A stretch of DNA of 64,000 nt. Origin: Marinilongibacter aquaticus (GTDB lineage: Bacteria; Bacteroidota; Bacteroidia; Cytophagales; Spirosomataceae). Numbering within the stretch: position 1 is the first letter of the stretch; the number at the start of each line of letters is the position of its first letter. Location: assembly GCF_020149935.1 (NCBI RefSeq), contig NZ_CP083757.1, forward strand, positions 310,001-374,000, in the 5' to 3' direction. The position numbers and the translations under genes were made by a program. This document shows positions 46,005 through 54,622 of this stretch, one piece after another. Below the pieces are notes generated by a model. It was not told the origin of the DNA. It saw nothing but the letters and a program-made list of their open reading frames with translations, and did not search any database.

Positions 46005-46442
46005 TCAAGAATCTGTATTTTTTGTGCCTGTGTAGGTCAATATTTCTCCGCTTTCGTAGCTAAGGCGAAGCAAAATTTGCTGACCTGAAAACTCGACTTC
46101 GTGTACGCCATAAGTGCCTGAAATTTTGCCGTTGGCCTTCGCGATTTCAAAAGGCTCGAGCACTGTCGGATCGCCGATACGAACCGTATCATTTTCTTTT
46201 GTAATGATGAATATGATTTTCAATTCGAAATCGCTGTTCTTGCTCACCACGGCTTCAATACTGTAAGTATTGCCCTCTTCATCGGTAAATGGGAAATCGT
46301 AGTCCGAGAGCTCGCTTTCTCCTTTGTGAATGGTGTATTCGCCAACAACCTGATTGGCCAAAGGAATCTCGGGCTCTTCTTTTTGGCAGGCCGAGGCAAG
46401 TAAAACAATGCAGACTAAGTGAAAAATGAAGTTTGCTTTCAT
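46005..46442 (-). CDS. Hypothetical lipoprotein
   Basis: A 145-residue protein from the ATG at 46442. The N-terminus (MKANFIFHLVCIVLLASAC) is a lipoprotein signal peptide whose lipobox LASAC predicts a lipidated Cys at residue 19. The mature part is a small beta-rich, acidic domain that looks like the lipocalin-like folds frequent among Bacteroidota lipoproteins. No family was recognised. It lies between the beta-helix protein gene and a two-component system on the same strand. Confidence 0.78.
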   Translation of the reverse strand: MKANFIFHLVCIVLLASACQKEEPEIPLANQVVGEYTIHKGESELSDYDFPFTDEEGNTYSIEAVVSKNSDFELKIIFIITKENDTVRIGDPTVLEPFEIAKANGKISGTYGVHEVEFSGQQILLRLSYESGEILTYTGTKNTDS

Positions 46443-46552
46443 AATCGACGGAGTTAACGAAAACAATTTCCTAAGCAAATGAGCCAAACGCGGTGTGTGG
46501 AGAATAACCTGTAATCGAAAAAGTATAATTGGTGGTGAGTTCTATTTAGCGG

Positions 46553-47266
46553 CTATTGGTTTCGTCCGAAATCTTCAAAAGCTTCGTAAAATTCATTTTT
46601 TCTGGATCGGCTAATGGGTATACGTACGCCATTGCTCAAAACCGCTTCGGCATTTCTAACGGTCAGTACTTCGACGGTATGAAACAAATTGATCAAGAAC
46701 TGATGATGAAGTCGATGGAATTGTGGGGCCAAATCGGCTTGCAATTCTTTCAATGGTTTGTTCACTTGTTTGCTCGAATGGTCTTGGAAATGAATTTCTG
46801 AACGGCTTCCAATCGAGGAGATGTGGGTGATTTGATTCAAAATAAAACGCTGTATGCCGTCTTTTTCACGGATTGTAAGAAAAGTGCTTCGTTCTTTTGG
46901 AAAGCGTTTTTGGATCAATTTTTCCAAGAGCGATTGCAGCTCGTCGGTGCTTAAAGGTTTGGTCAGGTAGCCCGCGGCATGGTGTTTGAATGCTTTCAGG
47001 GCAAATTCGTCGTGGGCGGTAGTGAAGATCACTTCTATTCCCGAAAGGTCTGATTTTTGATAGAGTTCAAAGCCATTGCTGCCGGGCATTTTTACATCGA
47101 GAAAGAGGAAATCCGGCTTGTGTTTTTCGATCAATTCCATGGCTGAATTGAGGTTCGACACCGCCGCCAGTACTTTCAGCGGAAGCCCTGTCCATTCCAA
47201 TTGCACACGAAGTGTGCGGATGGCGTGGGGCTCGTCGTCGACAATTATGGCGGTGAAAGATTTCAT
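46553..47266 (-). CDS. LytTR-family response regulator
   Basis: A 237-residue regulator. The receiver domain holds D10/D11, phosphoacceptor D57 in FLFLDVKMPG, and a KPLST switch near 102. A LytTR DNA-binding domain covers about 130-235, with FHRLHHQFLINL in its conserved core. It is paired with the histidine kinase encoded upstream, sharing one base with its stop, so the two make a LytS/LytR-type system. Confidence 0.92.
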   Translation of the reverse strand: MKSFTAIIVDDEPHAIRTLRVQLEWTGLPLKVLAAVSNLNSAMELIEKHKPDFLFLDVKMPGSNGFELYQKSDLSGIEVIFTTAHDEFALKAFKHHAAGYLTKPLSTDELQSLLEKLIQKRFPKERSTFLTIREKDGIQRFILNQITHISSIGSRSEIHFQDHSSKQVNKPLKELQADLAPQFHRLHHQFLINLFHTVEVLTVRNAEAVLSNGVRIPISRSRKNEFYEAFEDFGRNQ

Positions 47267-49209
47267 CAGAGATCCAATTTGTATCTAAAAATAGGAAAAA
47301 CAAGCCGAACACGGACACCTTGTGCTTCTTTTCGGTTCATGATTTCGAAATCCACTTTTTGTCCATAAATCTGTTCCAGCAGCTCGATTTTCTCGCGAAT
47401 ATTCCTTAGGCCGAATCGTTCATTGATGTGCTTTTCGGCCAAACCGTGGCCATTGTCGGTGATTTCAATGACAATCTGATTCGGCGTGCTCTCTCTGGCG
47501 TTCAGCACAATTTCGCCCATTCGTTCGAGTTTCATCATGCCGTGCCAAACTGCGTTTTCCAAAACGGGTTGCAGCATCATACTCGGAATTCGAATTTCCA
47601 ACAAGCTGAGTTCTTTTGGACGAATAAGCTCAAAATGAAAATTGTTGTCGAAGCGAAGAGCTTCCAATTTGAGGTAATCTTCACAGTACTGCAGTTCTTG
47701 TTCGAGCGAATTGAATGCCGTCTCAGAATTTCGAAGAGTATTCCGCATCATTCGTGCGTACAGGGCGAGATATTCCGAAGCTTCCCGTGGTTTTTTCGAA
47801 AGAATGAAGTCGTTGATCGAATTGAGCGAATTGAAAAGGTAATGTGGATTCATCTGCAATTGAAGCGATTTCAACTGGGCTTGCATCAGTTTTGTGCGGC
47901 TACGTTGGTTTTCGTTCAGTAATTTCTGATCGGCCAGCATCTCGTCACTGTTTTTCAGTTTCTCGGTTAAAAGTTCGTTCACTTGCTTTTCGAGCATTTC
48001 TTTCTCTTTCAGTTGCACTATGGTTTTTTCGTTGAGTTCACGAACCATTTTTTCGGTGCGAACACTTTTGTAAGCAATGGCCATAAGGAAAATCATGGAT
48101 TCGAGCACAAAGCCGATTTCTGCATAATTGAAATCCATTAGGCCACTTTTTGGCACAAAATAAAAACTTCGGGCTTTGGGGTGATGAAAGACATAAACAC
48201 CCAAAATTTCAATGAAAGTGCCCGCGGTAATCAGCACACTTCCAATAATGATAAACCATTTCATGGCGTCTTTGATGCGGAAAATGATACGCAGAGCCAT
48301 GTAGGTCGAAAAGGCCAAGGGAATAAAATAAAGGACGTAGAAATAGTGATTGTAAAAACCTTTTTCTTGAGAATTGAGCAAAAAAATGGCGTTGATAATG
48401 ACCACTATGAGTGTACTGGCTTGAAAAACACGGGTAATGCGAACCAGAAAGGGATCTTTGCTTTTCAATTCGAGAAAATGCACACCAAACTCGGCATAGA
48501 AAATGTAAATGAAGGCCTGGGCAATCAGCATGAACGCTTCGTAATCTTCGGGCAAGAATATTTTTAAGTAATGCCATTCAAAATAGTAATCCGAAAAGAG
48601 AAGGAGGAAAAGAATGATGCTCGAGACATACAGGGCATACACTTTGAAAATGCTGCGTCGTAGAAGGAAATATTGGAAAAAGGCGTAAAACAACATGATG
48701 CCCAGAAGACAGAGTATACCAACGTGCACACTTCTGACCAATTCATTCTTACTGAAAATGAGCAGTTTGGCCTCTTTCCATTTCTGTCCTTTGAAAAGAA
48801 TGGGCTTCAAAAAATAAGCCTCGTCGGTTTTGTTTTCTGTGTGAATGCTTATTCGGTTTTCTCCTTTTTGCACATGAATAGGCAAAAGATACCGAGCATA
48901 GGACTGCTTTAGCTTATCGGTGGCTTGCAATTCACCCGCCCAAAGCGTGTCGCTTGCGTTAACAATGACCTCGATATATTGGGAATCGCCCACAAAAAGA
49001 AGGGCACTGTCTGTACTGTCTGCACCAAACTGGTAATTGAAAGTGTGCGGGCCAAACCATTGAGCTTTGGGAAGATTTTGGTCTGCAGTGAATAAGCTAT
49101 CGAAATAGGCAGGAAGACAGTTTTGGCAAAGCTTCAATTCGCTTTGTTGGGAATATGCTCTTTCACCGAGAAGAAGCAAAATCGGAAGCCAAACAAAAAA
49201 TGCTCTCAT
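47266..49209 (-). CDS. LytS-type sensor histidine kinase with 7TM-DISM sensor
   Basis: A 647-residue membrane sensor. A signal peptide (1-20) is followed by an extracytoplasmic beta-rich DISMED2-like domain (about 30-160), then seven helices (about 178-380), a coiled coil (about 385-440) and a His_kinase domain. The phosphoacceptor is H456 in NPHYLFNSLNSIND. The N box and ATPase region have IPSMMLQPVLENAVWHG and DNGHGL. Such kinases sense an envelope ligand, often a carbohydrate-like one; the ligand is unknown. Confidence 0.9.
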   Translation of the reverse strand: MRAFFVWLPILLLLGERAYSQQSELKLCQNCLPAYFDSLFTADQNLPKAQWFGPHTFNYQFGADSTDSALLFVGDSQYIEVIVNASDTLWAGELQATDKLKQSYARYLLPIHVQKGENRISIHTENKTDEAYFLKPILFKGQKWKEAKLLIFSKNELVRSVHVGILCLLGIMLFYAFFQYFLLRRSIFKVYALYVSSIILFLLLFSDYYFEWHYLKIFLPEDYEAFMLIAQAFIYIFYAEFGVHFLELKSKDPFLVRITRVFQASTLIVVIINAIFLLNSQEKGFYNHYFYVLYFIPLAFSTYMALRIIFRIKDAMKWFIIIGSVLITAGTFIEILGVYVFHHPKARSFYFVPKSGLMDFNYAEIGFVLESMIFLMAIAYKSVRTEKMVRELNEKTIVQLKEKEMLEKQVNELLTEKLKNSDEMLADQKLLNENQRSRTKLMQAQLKSLQLQMNPHYLFNSLNSINDFILSKKPREASEYLALYARMMRNTLRNSETAFNSLEQELQYCEDYLKLEALRFDNNFHFELIRPKELSLLEIRIPSMMLQPVLENAVWHGMMKLERMGEIVLNARESTPNQIVIEITDNGHGLAEKHINERFGLRNIREKIELLEQIYGQKVDFEIMNRKEAQGVRVRLVFPIFRYKLDL

Positions 49210-49293
49210 GGATTCCCAAATTAATGTTTTTCCACATTTTAGGCTAGATATAGCAATAGCCTGTACACAAAAAACAATAATTGGGCTTGGGTC

Positions 49294-49968
49294 TTAAAGG
49301 TTATCCGTGAGATCCTTTACCTGTTTGTCGTTGCAAAAGATCGTTCGTTTCGGGAAGCGTTCGATGAGTTCTAAATCATGGGTGGCCATCAACACGGCCG
49401 TGCCCGACTCTTGATTTATTTTCATGAAAAGCTGCAAGATCTCGATGGATTTTTCCGGGTCGAGGTTTCCCGTAGGCTCGTCGGCAATGATTATTTCCGG
49501 TTTGTTCAACAGAGCTCTTGCAATGGCAATACGCTGCTGTTCACCTCCAGAAAGCTGATGTGGCATTTTTTTCAACACATCGGGCAAGCCCACTGCCGAT
49601 AGCACCTCGATAAGTCTTTGATCTCTTGCAGAGGCATCTTCCCAGCCCATGGCCCGCAAGAAGAAATCCATGTTTTTTTGAATGTCGCGATCGGTAAGCA
49701 ATTGGAAATCTTGAAAAACAATACCGATTTTTCTTCTCAGAGTGGGTATTTCCGACTTTCTGATTTCGTGCAAATTGTGGCTGGCTACGGTGGCTTTCCC
49801 ACGTTCGAGCCAAAGGTCGGCATAAAGCGTTTTCAGCAAAGAGCTCTTTCCGCTGCCCGTTTTGCCGATGAGATAAACAAATTCACCTTTTTCTATTGAA
49901 AAGCTGACATCGCGAAGGATAAGCTGTTCTTTTTGGTAGATATCGGCGTTTTGTACTGAAATGAGCAT
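49294..49968 (-). CDS. ftsE: Cell division ATP-binding protein FtsE
   Basis: A 224-residue ABC ATPase, partner of FtsX in division-site hydrolase activation. Walker A is GKTGSGKS at 35-42, the signature [15 protein letters not shown] lies near 140-154, and Walker [13 protein letters not shown] lies near 160-171. The family length fits, and the position of ftsX elsewhere supports the split arrangement. A LolD- or MacB-like ATPase remains an alternative. Confidence 0.85.
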   Translation of the reverse strand: MLISVQNADIYQKEQLILRDVSFSIEKGEFVYLIGKTGSGKSSLLKTLYADLWLERGKATVASHNLHEIRKSEIPTLRRKIGIVFQDFQLLTDRDIQKNMDFFLRAMGWEDASARDQRLIEVLSAVGLPDVLKKMPHQLSGGEQQRIAIARALLNKPEIIIADEPTGNLDPEKSIEILQLFMKINQESGTAVLMATHDLELIERFPKRTIFCNDKQVKDLTDNL

Positions 49969-49973
49969 AAAAA

Positions 49974-50026
49974 AGTTCCGGTCGATGTTCTCGCAAAGAT
50001 AGTTTTTGCAAGCAATAACCGGAACT
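49974..50026 (-). promoter_or_regulatory. Hairpin with embedded promoter between fsa and ftsE
   Basis: A perfect nine-base inverted repeat (AGTTCCGGT at 49974-49982, ACCGGAACT at 50018-50026) encloses an inner GCAAA/TTTGC stem. Read on the minus strand, the second arm is followed by six T and then the ftsE ATG, as in a terminator. The loop also contains TATCTTTG (50001-49994), a perfect -7 box. Confidence 0.5.
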
Positions 50027-50052
50027 ATTCGAATATTTTCTAAAAGAATTTC

Positions 50053-50709
50053 TTAGCTGTTCACTTTGGCGTGGTCTGCCAAAAACTTGGCCAAGCCGTT
50101 GTCGGTCAATGGGTGTTTTGCCAAAGCCAAAATCGCAGAAAGTGGACCAGTCATTACATCCGCACCGATTTTCGCACATTCGATGATGTGCATCGGGTGA
50201 CGAACAGAAGCCGCAAGTATTTCTGTGGCATAGCCGTAATTGTCGTATATATCACGAATGTCTTGAATCAATTGCAAACCGTCAGTCGAGATGTCGTCCA
50301 AACGGCCGATGAAGGGAGATACATATGTTGCTCCCGCTTTGGCGGCCAAAAGAGCCTGTCCCGCAGAGAACACCAAAGTACAGTTTGTTCTGATTCCGCG
50401 TTCAGAGAAATATCTTATTGCTTTTATGCCTTCCGGAATCATTGGCACTTTTACCACAATTTGTTCGTGCAATTGAGCCAAAGCCTCGCCTTCACGTACA
50501 ATACCTTCGAAATCGGTCGAGATCACTTCCGCACTTACATCGCCATCTACAATGTTGCAAATGTCTACATAGTGTTTTTTTACGTTTTCGTCGCCTCCAA
50601 TACCTTCTTTTGCCATGAGCGAGGGATTGGTGGTGACGCCATCAAGCACACCAAGGTCTTGAGCTTCTTGAATATCTTTCAGGCTCGCAGTGTCGATAAA
50701 AAATTTCAT
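50053..50709 (-). CDS. Transaldolase-like fructose-6-phosphate aldolase (TalC/FSA type)
   Basis: A 218-residue TIM-barrel enzyme of the short transaldolase group. The Schiff-base lysine is K87 in IVVKVPM. The N-terminal FIDTA and [11 protein letters not shown] strands match FSA/TalC proteins. It acts either as transaldolase in the pentose phosphate pathway or as fructose-6-phosphate aldolase; the sequence alone does not decide. It is located between the SRP RNA and ftsE. Confidence 0.88.
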   Translation of the reverse strand: MKFFIDTASLKDIQEAQDLGVLDGVTTNPSLMAKEGIGGDENVKKHYVDICNIVDGDVSAEVISTDFEGIVREGEALAQLHEQIVVKVPMIPEGIKAIRYFSERGIRTNCTLVFSAGQALLAAKAGATYVSPFIGRLDDISTDGLQLIQDIRDIYDNYGYATEILAASVRHPMHIIECAKIGADVMTGPLSAILALAKHPLTDNGLAKFLADHAKVNS

Positions 50710-50743
50710 GGGATTCTGGGGAAAAGATTATGAAATAGGTCGA

Positions 50744-50832
50744 AAAAAAAATGGCAAATTCACCGCTACAACCGCCTACCCTTGCTACCTTCCGGTCCTG
50801 GGGGATTCAGCAGGAGCTGGTAATTTGCCGTC
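50744..50832 (-). ncRNA. ffs: Signal recognition particle RNA (4.5S-like, bacterial small type)
   Basis: On the minus strand the conserved SRP apical core CAGGACCGGAAGGTAGCAA is present, with the GGAA tetraloop and the asymmetric AGCA loop that bind Ffh. The ends pair: GGCAAATT at about 50829-50822 with AATTTGCC at 50760-50753. A run of nine T follows, so the closing stem doubles as a terminator. With Ffh and FtsY it targets membrane proteins. Exact ends are estimated from the stem and T run. Confidence 0.93.
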
Positions 50833-50833
50833 A

Positions 50834-50865
50834 CAAAGGTAACACTATTCATTTTGATCGACAAA
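50834..50865 (-). promoter_or_regulatory. Promoter of the SRP RNA
   Basis: Minus-strand TTTG (50865-50862), a 20-base spacer and TACCTTTG (50841-50834), matching both consensus boxes. The predicted start fits the RNA's 5' end within a few bases. Confidence 0.7.
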
Positions 50866-50900
50866 ATGCTTTTCATTTATTTTTACCCGCTGAAATGCAC

Positions 50901-50908
50901 TATTTTTG
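50901..50908 (+). promoter_or_regulatory. -7 element of the TMEM220 gene promoter
   Basis: TATTTTTG, a perfect TAnnTTTG, 23 bases before the ATG at 50931. It supports that start over a longer frame from 50751, which would run through the SRP RNA. Confidence 0.5.
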
Positions 50909-50930
50909 TTGGCATGAACCCAATACACCC

Positions 50931-51278
50931 ATGAAATTCAAAACATATTTTCTCTATTTCTGTATCGCCTTGATGGTCTTGTTCGCTTATTTTCAGTGGA
51001 ATGACCCCGACCCGCACATTTGGATTCCCCTCTATTTATTTGTGGCTTATATGGGCTACAGAAAACTTAAATTCAATGATGCGAAAATTGTCTTTTTCGG
51101 TCCTGCCTTTTTGTATTTCCTGTGGGGATTGAGCCTTTACCCCGAAATATGGGAAGGTGTAATGCTCAACGAAATGGGCATGAAAACGATGAACATTGAA
51201 CTTGGACGTGAGTCTTGGGGCCTTTTTATCAATACTAGCCTCTTGGTGATTTTTGCTTTTTTACCGAATGAAAAATAA
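50931..51278 (+). CDS. TMEM220-family small membrane protein
   Basis: A 115-residue protein with about four hydrophobic helices and the recognisable loop FQWNDPDPHIWIPLYL after the first helix, which identifies the transmembrane protein 220 family. Function is unknown. The ATG at 50931 is preferred because the longer frame starting at 50751 translates the SRP RNA in reverse. Its stop overlaps the start of the T9SS gene by 11 bases. Confidence 0.85.
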   Translation: MKFKTYFLYFCIALMVLFAYFQWNDPDPHIWIPLYLFVAYMGYRKLKFNDAKIVFFGPAFLYFLWGLSLYPEIWEGVMLNEMGMKTMNIELGRESWGLFINTSLLVIFAFLPNEK

Positions 51279-53388
51279 ACATTTAGTCCTTTTGGGGCTG
51301 CTGCTGACCACACTGCACACTTTTGGCCAGTGGCCTTATAAATCTGAAGAACCTGTGGGCCTGTCTGTGGGCTCTGGGGCAAAGTTTGACGCCGCGTATA
51401 CTTGGGACAAAACGGGGAATACATATTATATCTGGACCGATTTCAGATCTGGAAACGGGGAGTTGTATTTTCAAAAGCTCGATGTTTTTGGCAATCCGCA
51501 GTTCGCCGAAAATGGAATAAAAGTGGGTGAAGTAGTGCAGGGGAAAAACTTTACGCTGACCAACAGAGTTATTTTGCCCATGCCCAATGGCAATGTAGCC
51601 TTGGCTTGGCACAGCATTCCCGATGCGAGCCAGCCCAACAACAAAAAAGTAGAAATAAAGACGGTTTCTTCCGATGGAAAAGTGACTGCTTTTGAGTATG
51701 CTTGGCTTTCAGGAAAGACTGTTTTCAGCAACGATGTCAATACGGCATTGCTTGCATTGGCCTACGAAAACGAAAAAATAGCCTTGGCTTTCAATGATTA
51801 CAGAGGTGGGTCGGATGATATTTATCTCGTGCACTTTGATTCCGCAAGTTCGGCAAAGCATGCCTTGTTGAAAACGAATTCGACCAATGGATCGAAGGCT
51901 GTTTTTGATGAAGAAAATCAACGTATTGTACTCTTGTCAAAGCAAACGGCCAATGAGGATTATTTGGTTGCAGCTTTCGATTTGGATGGCACAGTGTTGA
52001 TTTCGGATAAGCAATTTTTGCTCAATCCCCCTAATTTCAACGGCGAATCCAGAATCGATTTCATCCGCAATACAAACGGACAAACCCTGATTGGACGAAC
52101 GCTTGAGGGAACGTCGGGCAAGAAAGTGATTGCCCAAAAGCTTGATAAGTTATTCAACAATGTGTGGCACACGGGCAATTTGGCTTTGGGCTCTGCCTCA
52201 GGTTACGATCTACAGGTTGAAATGAATTCAGACGGCGGAGCAACCATGGCTTGGATTGAACCCAATTCGTTTACAGAACGCATGATGATGGCCAGAGTCG
52301 ATGGCTCGGGTAATTTGCTGTGGAAACGTTCCGTTTTTCAAGGCCAAAATGGGGTGAATTACTTTTCGCCAAACAAATTCACCACCGATCAGGAAGGTGG
52401 CGGTTACAGCCTTTGGTTTACTCCGAAAAATGGCGGTTTTGATTTATCGATACAGCATTTGGATAAAAACGGAAACCGAACCTTTGGCGAAACGGGCATT
52501 GCTATCGACGATTTCAACTGGTTTGGGGTTTATCGCTTATTGCCACATCCAAAGGGTGGGGTGGTGGCCTTTTATTCGGGTACGAAAGAAGCGGATATCA
52601 ATACCGAGAACTACGATCTATATACCAACTTCATTGACAATGAGGCCACATTTGGGTTGAAGCAAAAATTCAATGTGATTTTAGAAGAAGAAGGTTTTTG
52701 TCCGAATACGGCAGTTTCTTCTACATCCATTGCTAAGAACAGCGACATCGCGAAAGTGGATATTGTGGGCAATGGAGGGATGAAATCGTGGGATTCATTT
52801 GCTTCTTTCACGCATATTCCCGAGGACTTGCCTGCGGGCCATTATGTGTTCTATTTTACCGATTCAGAAGGCATGATCTCCGATTCATTGGGTTTTGAAA
52901 TGTATCCGTCTGTTGTGCCAGCAAACGTACAAGAATCTCTTTCTGTTTTTGTTGGCGAAACCATCGCTTTGACGGCCTCGGGCGGTGCGACATACACGTG
53001 GTCTGGTCCGCAAGCATTTGCTTCAACAACACAGAATCCGAGTTTGCCGAATGCAAGTTTGGCCATGTCTGGCACCTACAGTGTAAATATTGAAAATGAA
53101 TTTGGTTGCTCGGCCACAGCACAAACAGTAGTTTCTGTACAGCAGGTTTTGGCCAATGAACCGAATTTCAAAAGTTTGGTGTATCCAAATCCAAGTCGCG
53201 ATCAGGTGCGTGTCACATTGGAAAATGACATTGTATCCGTTTGGGCTGTATCGCCGAATGGGCAAAAACAAAGCTTGCATTTCGAGGATAAGACTTTGGA
53301 TGTGCGTGTGCTGAAAACTGGACTTTATTTGATTAAAATTAGAGACAAAGCCAAACGCGATCACACGTTTCGTTTCATGAAAAATTAA
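51268..53388 (+). CDS. T9SS type A sorting domain-containing secreted protein
   Basis: A 706-residue exported protein with a signal peptide (about 1-21, LHTFGQ). The long middle (about 25-480) consists of beta-rich repeats with aromatic and Asn/Gly turns, like the propeller-type domains of Bacteroidota cell-surface proteins. An Ig-like domain follows at about 555-625. The C-terminal about 75 residues form a T9SS type A signal (VYPNPSRDQVRV ... TGLYLIKI), directing export and surface anchoring. The start ATG at 51268 overlaps the upstream stop. Confidence 0.87.
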   Translation: MKNKHLVLLGLLLTTLHTFGQWPYKSEEPVGLSVGSGAKFDAAYTWDKTGNTYYIWTDFRSGNGELYFQKLDVFGNPQFAENGIKVGEVVQGKNFTLTNRVILPMPNGNVALAWHSIPDASQPNNKKVEIKTVSSDGKVTAFEYAWLSGKTVFSNDVNTALLALAYENEKIALAFNDYRGGSDDIYLVHFDSASSAKHALLKTNSTNGSKAVFDEENQRIVLLSKQTANEDYLVAAFDLDGTVLISDKQFLLNPPNFNGESRIDFIRNTNGQTLIGRTLEGTSGKKVIAQKLDKLFNNVWHTGNLALGSASGYDLQVEMNSDGGATMAWIEPNSFTERMMMARVDGSGNLLWKRSVFQGQNGVNYFSPNKFTTDQEGGGYSLWFTPKNGGFDLSIQHLDKNGNRTFGETGIAIDDFNWFGVYRLLPHPKGGVVAFYSGTKEADINTENYDLYTNFIDNEATFGLKQKFNVILEEEGFCPNTAVSSTSIAKNSDIAKVDIVGNGGMKSWDSFASFTHIPEDLPAGHYVFYFTDSEGMISDSLGFEMYPSVVPANVQESLSVFVGETIALTASGGATYTWSGPQAFASTTQNPSLPNASLAMSGTYSVNIENEFGCSATAQTVVSVQQVLANEPNFKSLVYPNPSRDQVRVTLENDIVSVWAVSPNGQKQSLHFEDKTLDVRVLKTGLYLIKIRDKAKRDHTFRFMKN

Positions 53389-54371
53389 GGGATTACCTTG
53401 TGCAGGAATTTGGCGGTTTCCGACTCCACGCGGGCAACACTGCCCGAAACTACGTGTGAGGCCAGCACGTGGGCATTGGCATTAGGAAAGGCCATTTTCT
53501 CTTTGGTTTCGGAACCCAATTCGTCAAACATGCGAAGTTCGGCTTTCACAGATACCACCATATCTTGGTGTTCTTCGTCGCGGTAATAATAACCCATGAA
53601 CACAGGGCATTTTATTTTCTCGAAGTTTGCTTTGGTCATGGTGGGCGTCAAAAAGTTTTGTAGGCCAACCAAAGATTCGATGCGGTAATTCAAAGCCCAG
53701 TACTTTGCTTCTTCCGGGCTTTTTCCTTCCAGATGACGGGTGTCGCTTCCCAAGATGGTTCGTGCAATTTGAAGCCCCCAAGGGTCGTCGAGCATTTTGG
53801 CATTGGGGTCGTAAATTTCAATACAAGGCGAATAGAGTACCAAGGCTGTTATTTCGGGATGTCGCGAAGCCAAAAATAAAGACATGGCTCCGCCGGCAGA
53901 AGTGCCGATTAAAACTACTTTCTTTCCCAATTTTTTACCGATAGCCAGAGCTTCTTCGCCCGATTGAATGTAGTCGTCGGCATTGAAATCGATCATTGTG
54001 CTGTCGCCTCGGTCGATGCCATGAGCAAACAAACGGGCCTTGTACAGATTGGCGTGAAATTGTTTGGCCAAATTTTCATGCACTGGAGCACCTTCTTCGT
54101 GCGAAGCCGAAAAGCCATGCAAATACACAAAAGCGTACTCCGTCTTTTCTTTTAAGCTATCGGCCCAAACAATTTGGGCTTCGTTGCCCGCCTTCAGGCC
54201 TTTTATGTGTCTTTCGTGCTGCAATACATACTGCGTTAAACCTTCTGCTCGATCGGGAATTTCAAAGGTGTAATTCTTGCTCAAATCGGCTTCTTTGGGC
54301 TGAGGGCCCATAAAATATACCAAAGCCAAAAGGGCAATGCAAGCGATAAGTCCGTAGAGAAACTTTTTCAT
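53385..54371 (-). CDS. Alpha/beta hydrolase with N-terminal membrane anchor
   Basis: About 328 residues from the ATG at 54371; a longer frame reaches 54446. One hydrophobic helix at about 5-21 serves as signal or anchor. The fold is an alpha/beta hydrolase: YLHGFSASHE oxyanion region, the nucleophile elbow GTSAGG, and a late His in ANAHVLASH. An esterase or lipase-like role in the periplasm is likely. It converges with the T9SS gene, the ends overlapping by 4 bases. Confidence 0.83.
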   Translation of the reverse strand: MKKFLYGLIACIALLALVYFMGPQPKEADLSKNYTFEIPDRAEGLTQYVLQHERHIKGLKAGNEAQIVWADSLKEKTEYAFVYLHGFSASHEEGAPVHENLAKQFHANLYKARLFAHGIDRGDSTMIDFNADDYIQSGEEALAIGKKLGKKVVLIGTSAGGAMSLFLASRHPEITALVLYSPCIEIYDPNAKMLDDPWGLQIARTILGSDTRHLEGKSPEEAKYWALNYRIESLVGLQNFLTPTMTKANFEKIKCPVFMGYYYRDEEHQDMVVSVKAELRMFDELGSETKEKMAFPNANAHVLASHVVSGSVARVESETAKFLHKVIP

Positions 54372-54542
54372 TTGTTTTCTTTTGCTGTACGAAAGGAGAG
54401 ATGCGACAGATACAAATATGCAGATAATTTGTTTGTTAAGAGCCAATCGCGAAAATCCTTAACATGAATCAGAAGGGTCCTGTTCTTTTAAGAGACGCCG
54501 CGATTGTATAAATTGGCATTCGTTTACAGGCGGTCTCCCTCT

Positions 54543-54572
54543 GTGGAACAGGACATGAAATTTCGTGGAACA
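54543..54572 (+). repeat. Two direct repeats of GTGGAACA in front of the parA promoter
   Basis: GTGGAACA at 54543-54550 and 54565-54572, start to start 22 bases, about two helical turns. The box equals the right half of the parS-type palindrome TGTTCCACGTGGAACA, but neither copy has a matching left half. They lie just upstream of the promoter. Confidence 0.55.
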
Positions 54573-54576
54573 AATA

Positions 54577-54607
54577 TTTGTTAAGCCATGAATTAAAGTG
54601 AAATTTG
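54577..54607 (+). promoter_or_regulatory. Promoter of parA-parB
   Basis: TTTG at 54577-54580, a 19-base spacer and GAAATTTG at 54600-54607 (7 of 8). The predicted start of transcription leaves only about ten bases before the ATG at 54623. A TTG start at 54605 would fall within the -7 box and is therefore rejected. Confidence 0.6.
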
Positions 54608-54622
54608 CGGAGATATAGGATT

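Noticed and set aside
50751-50930. N-terminal extension of the TMEM220 gene
   Set aside because: It overlaps the SRP RNA in antisense and lies before the likely promoter.
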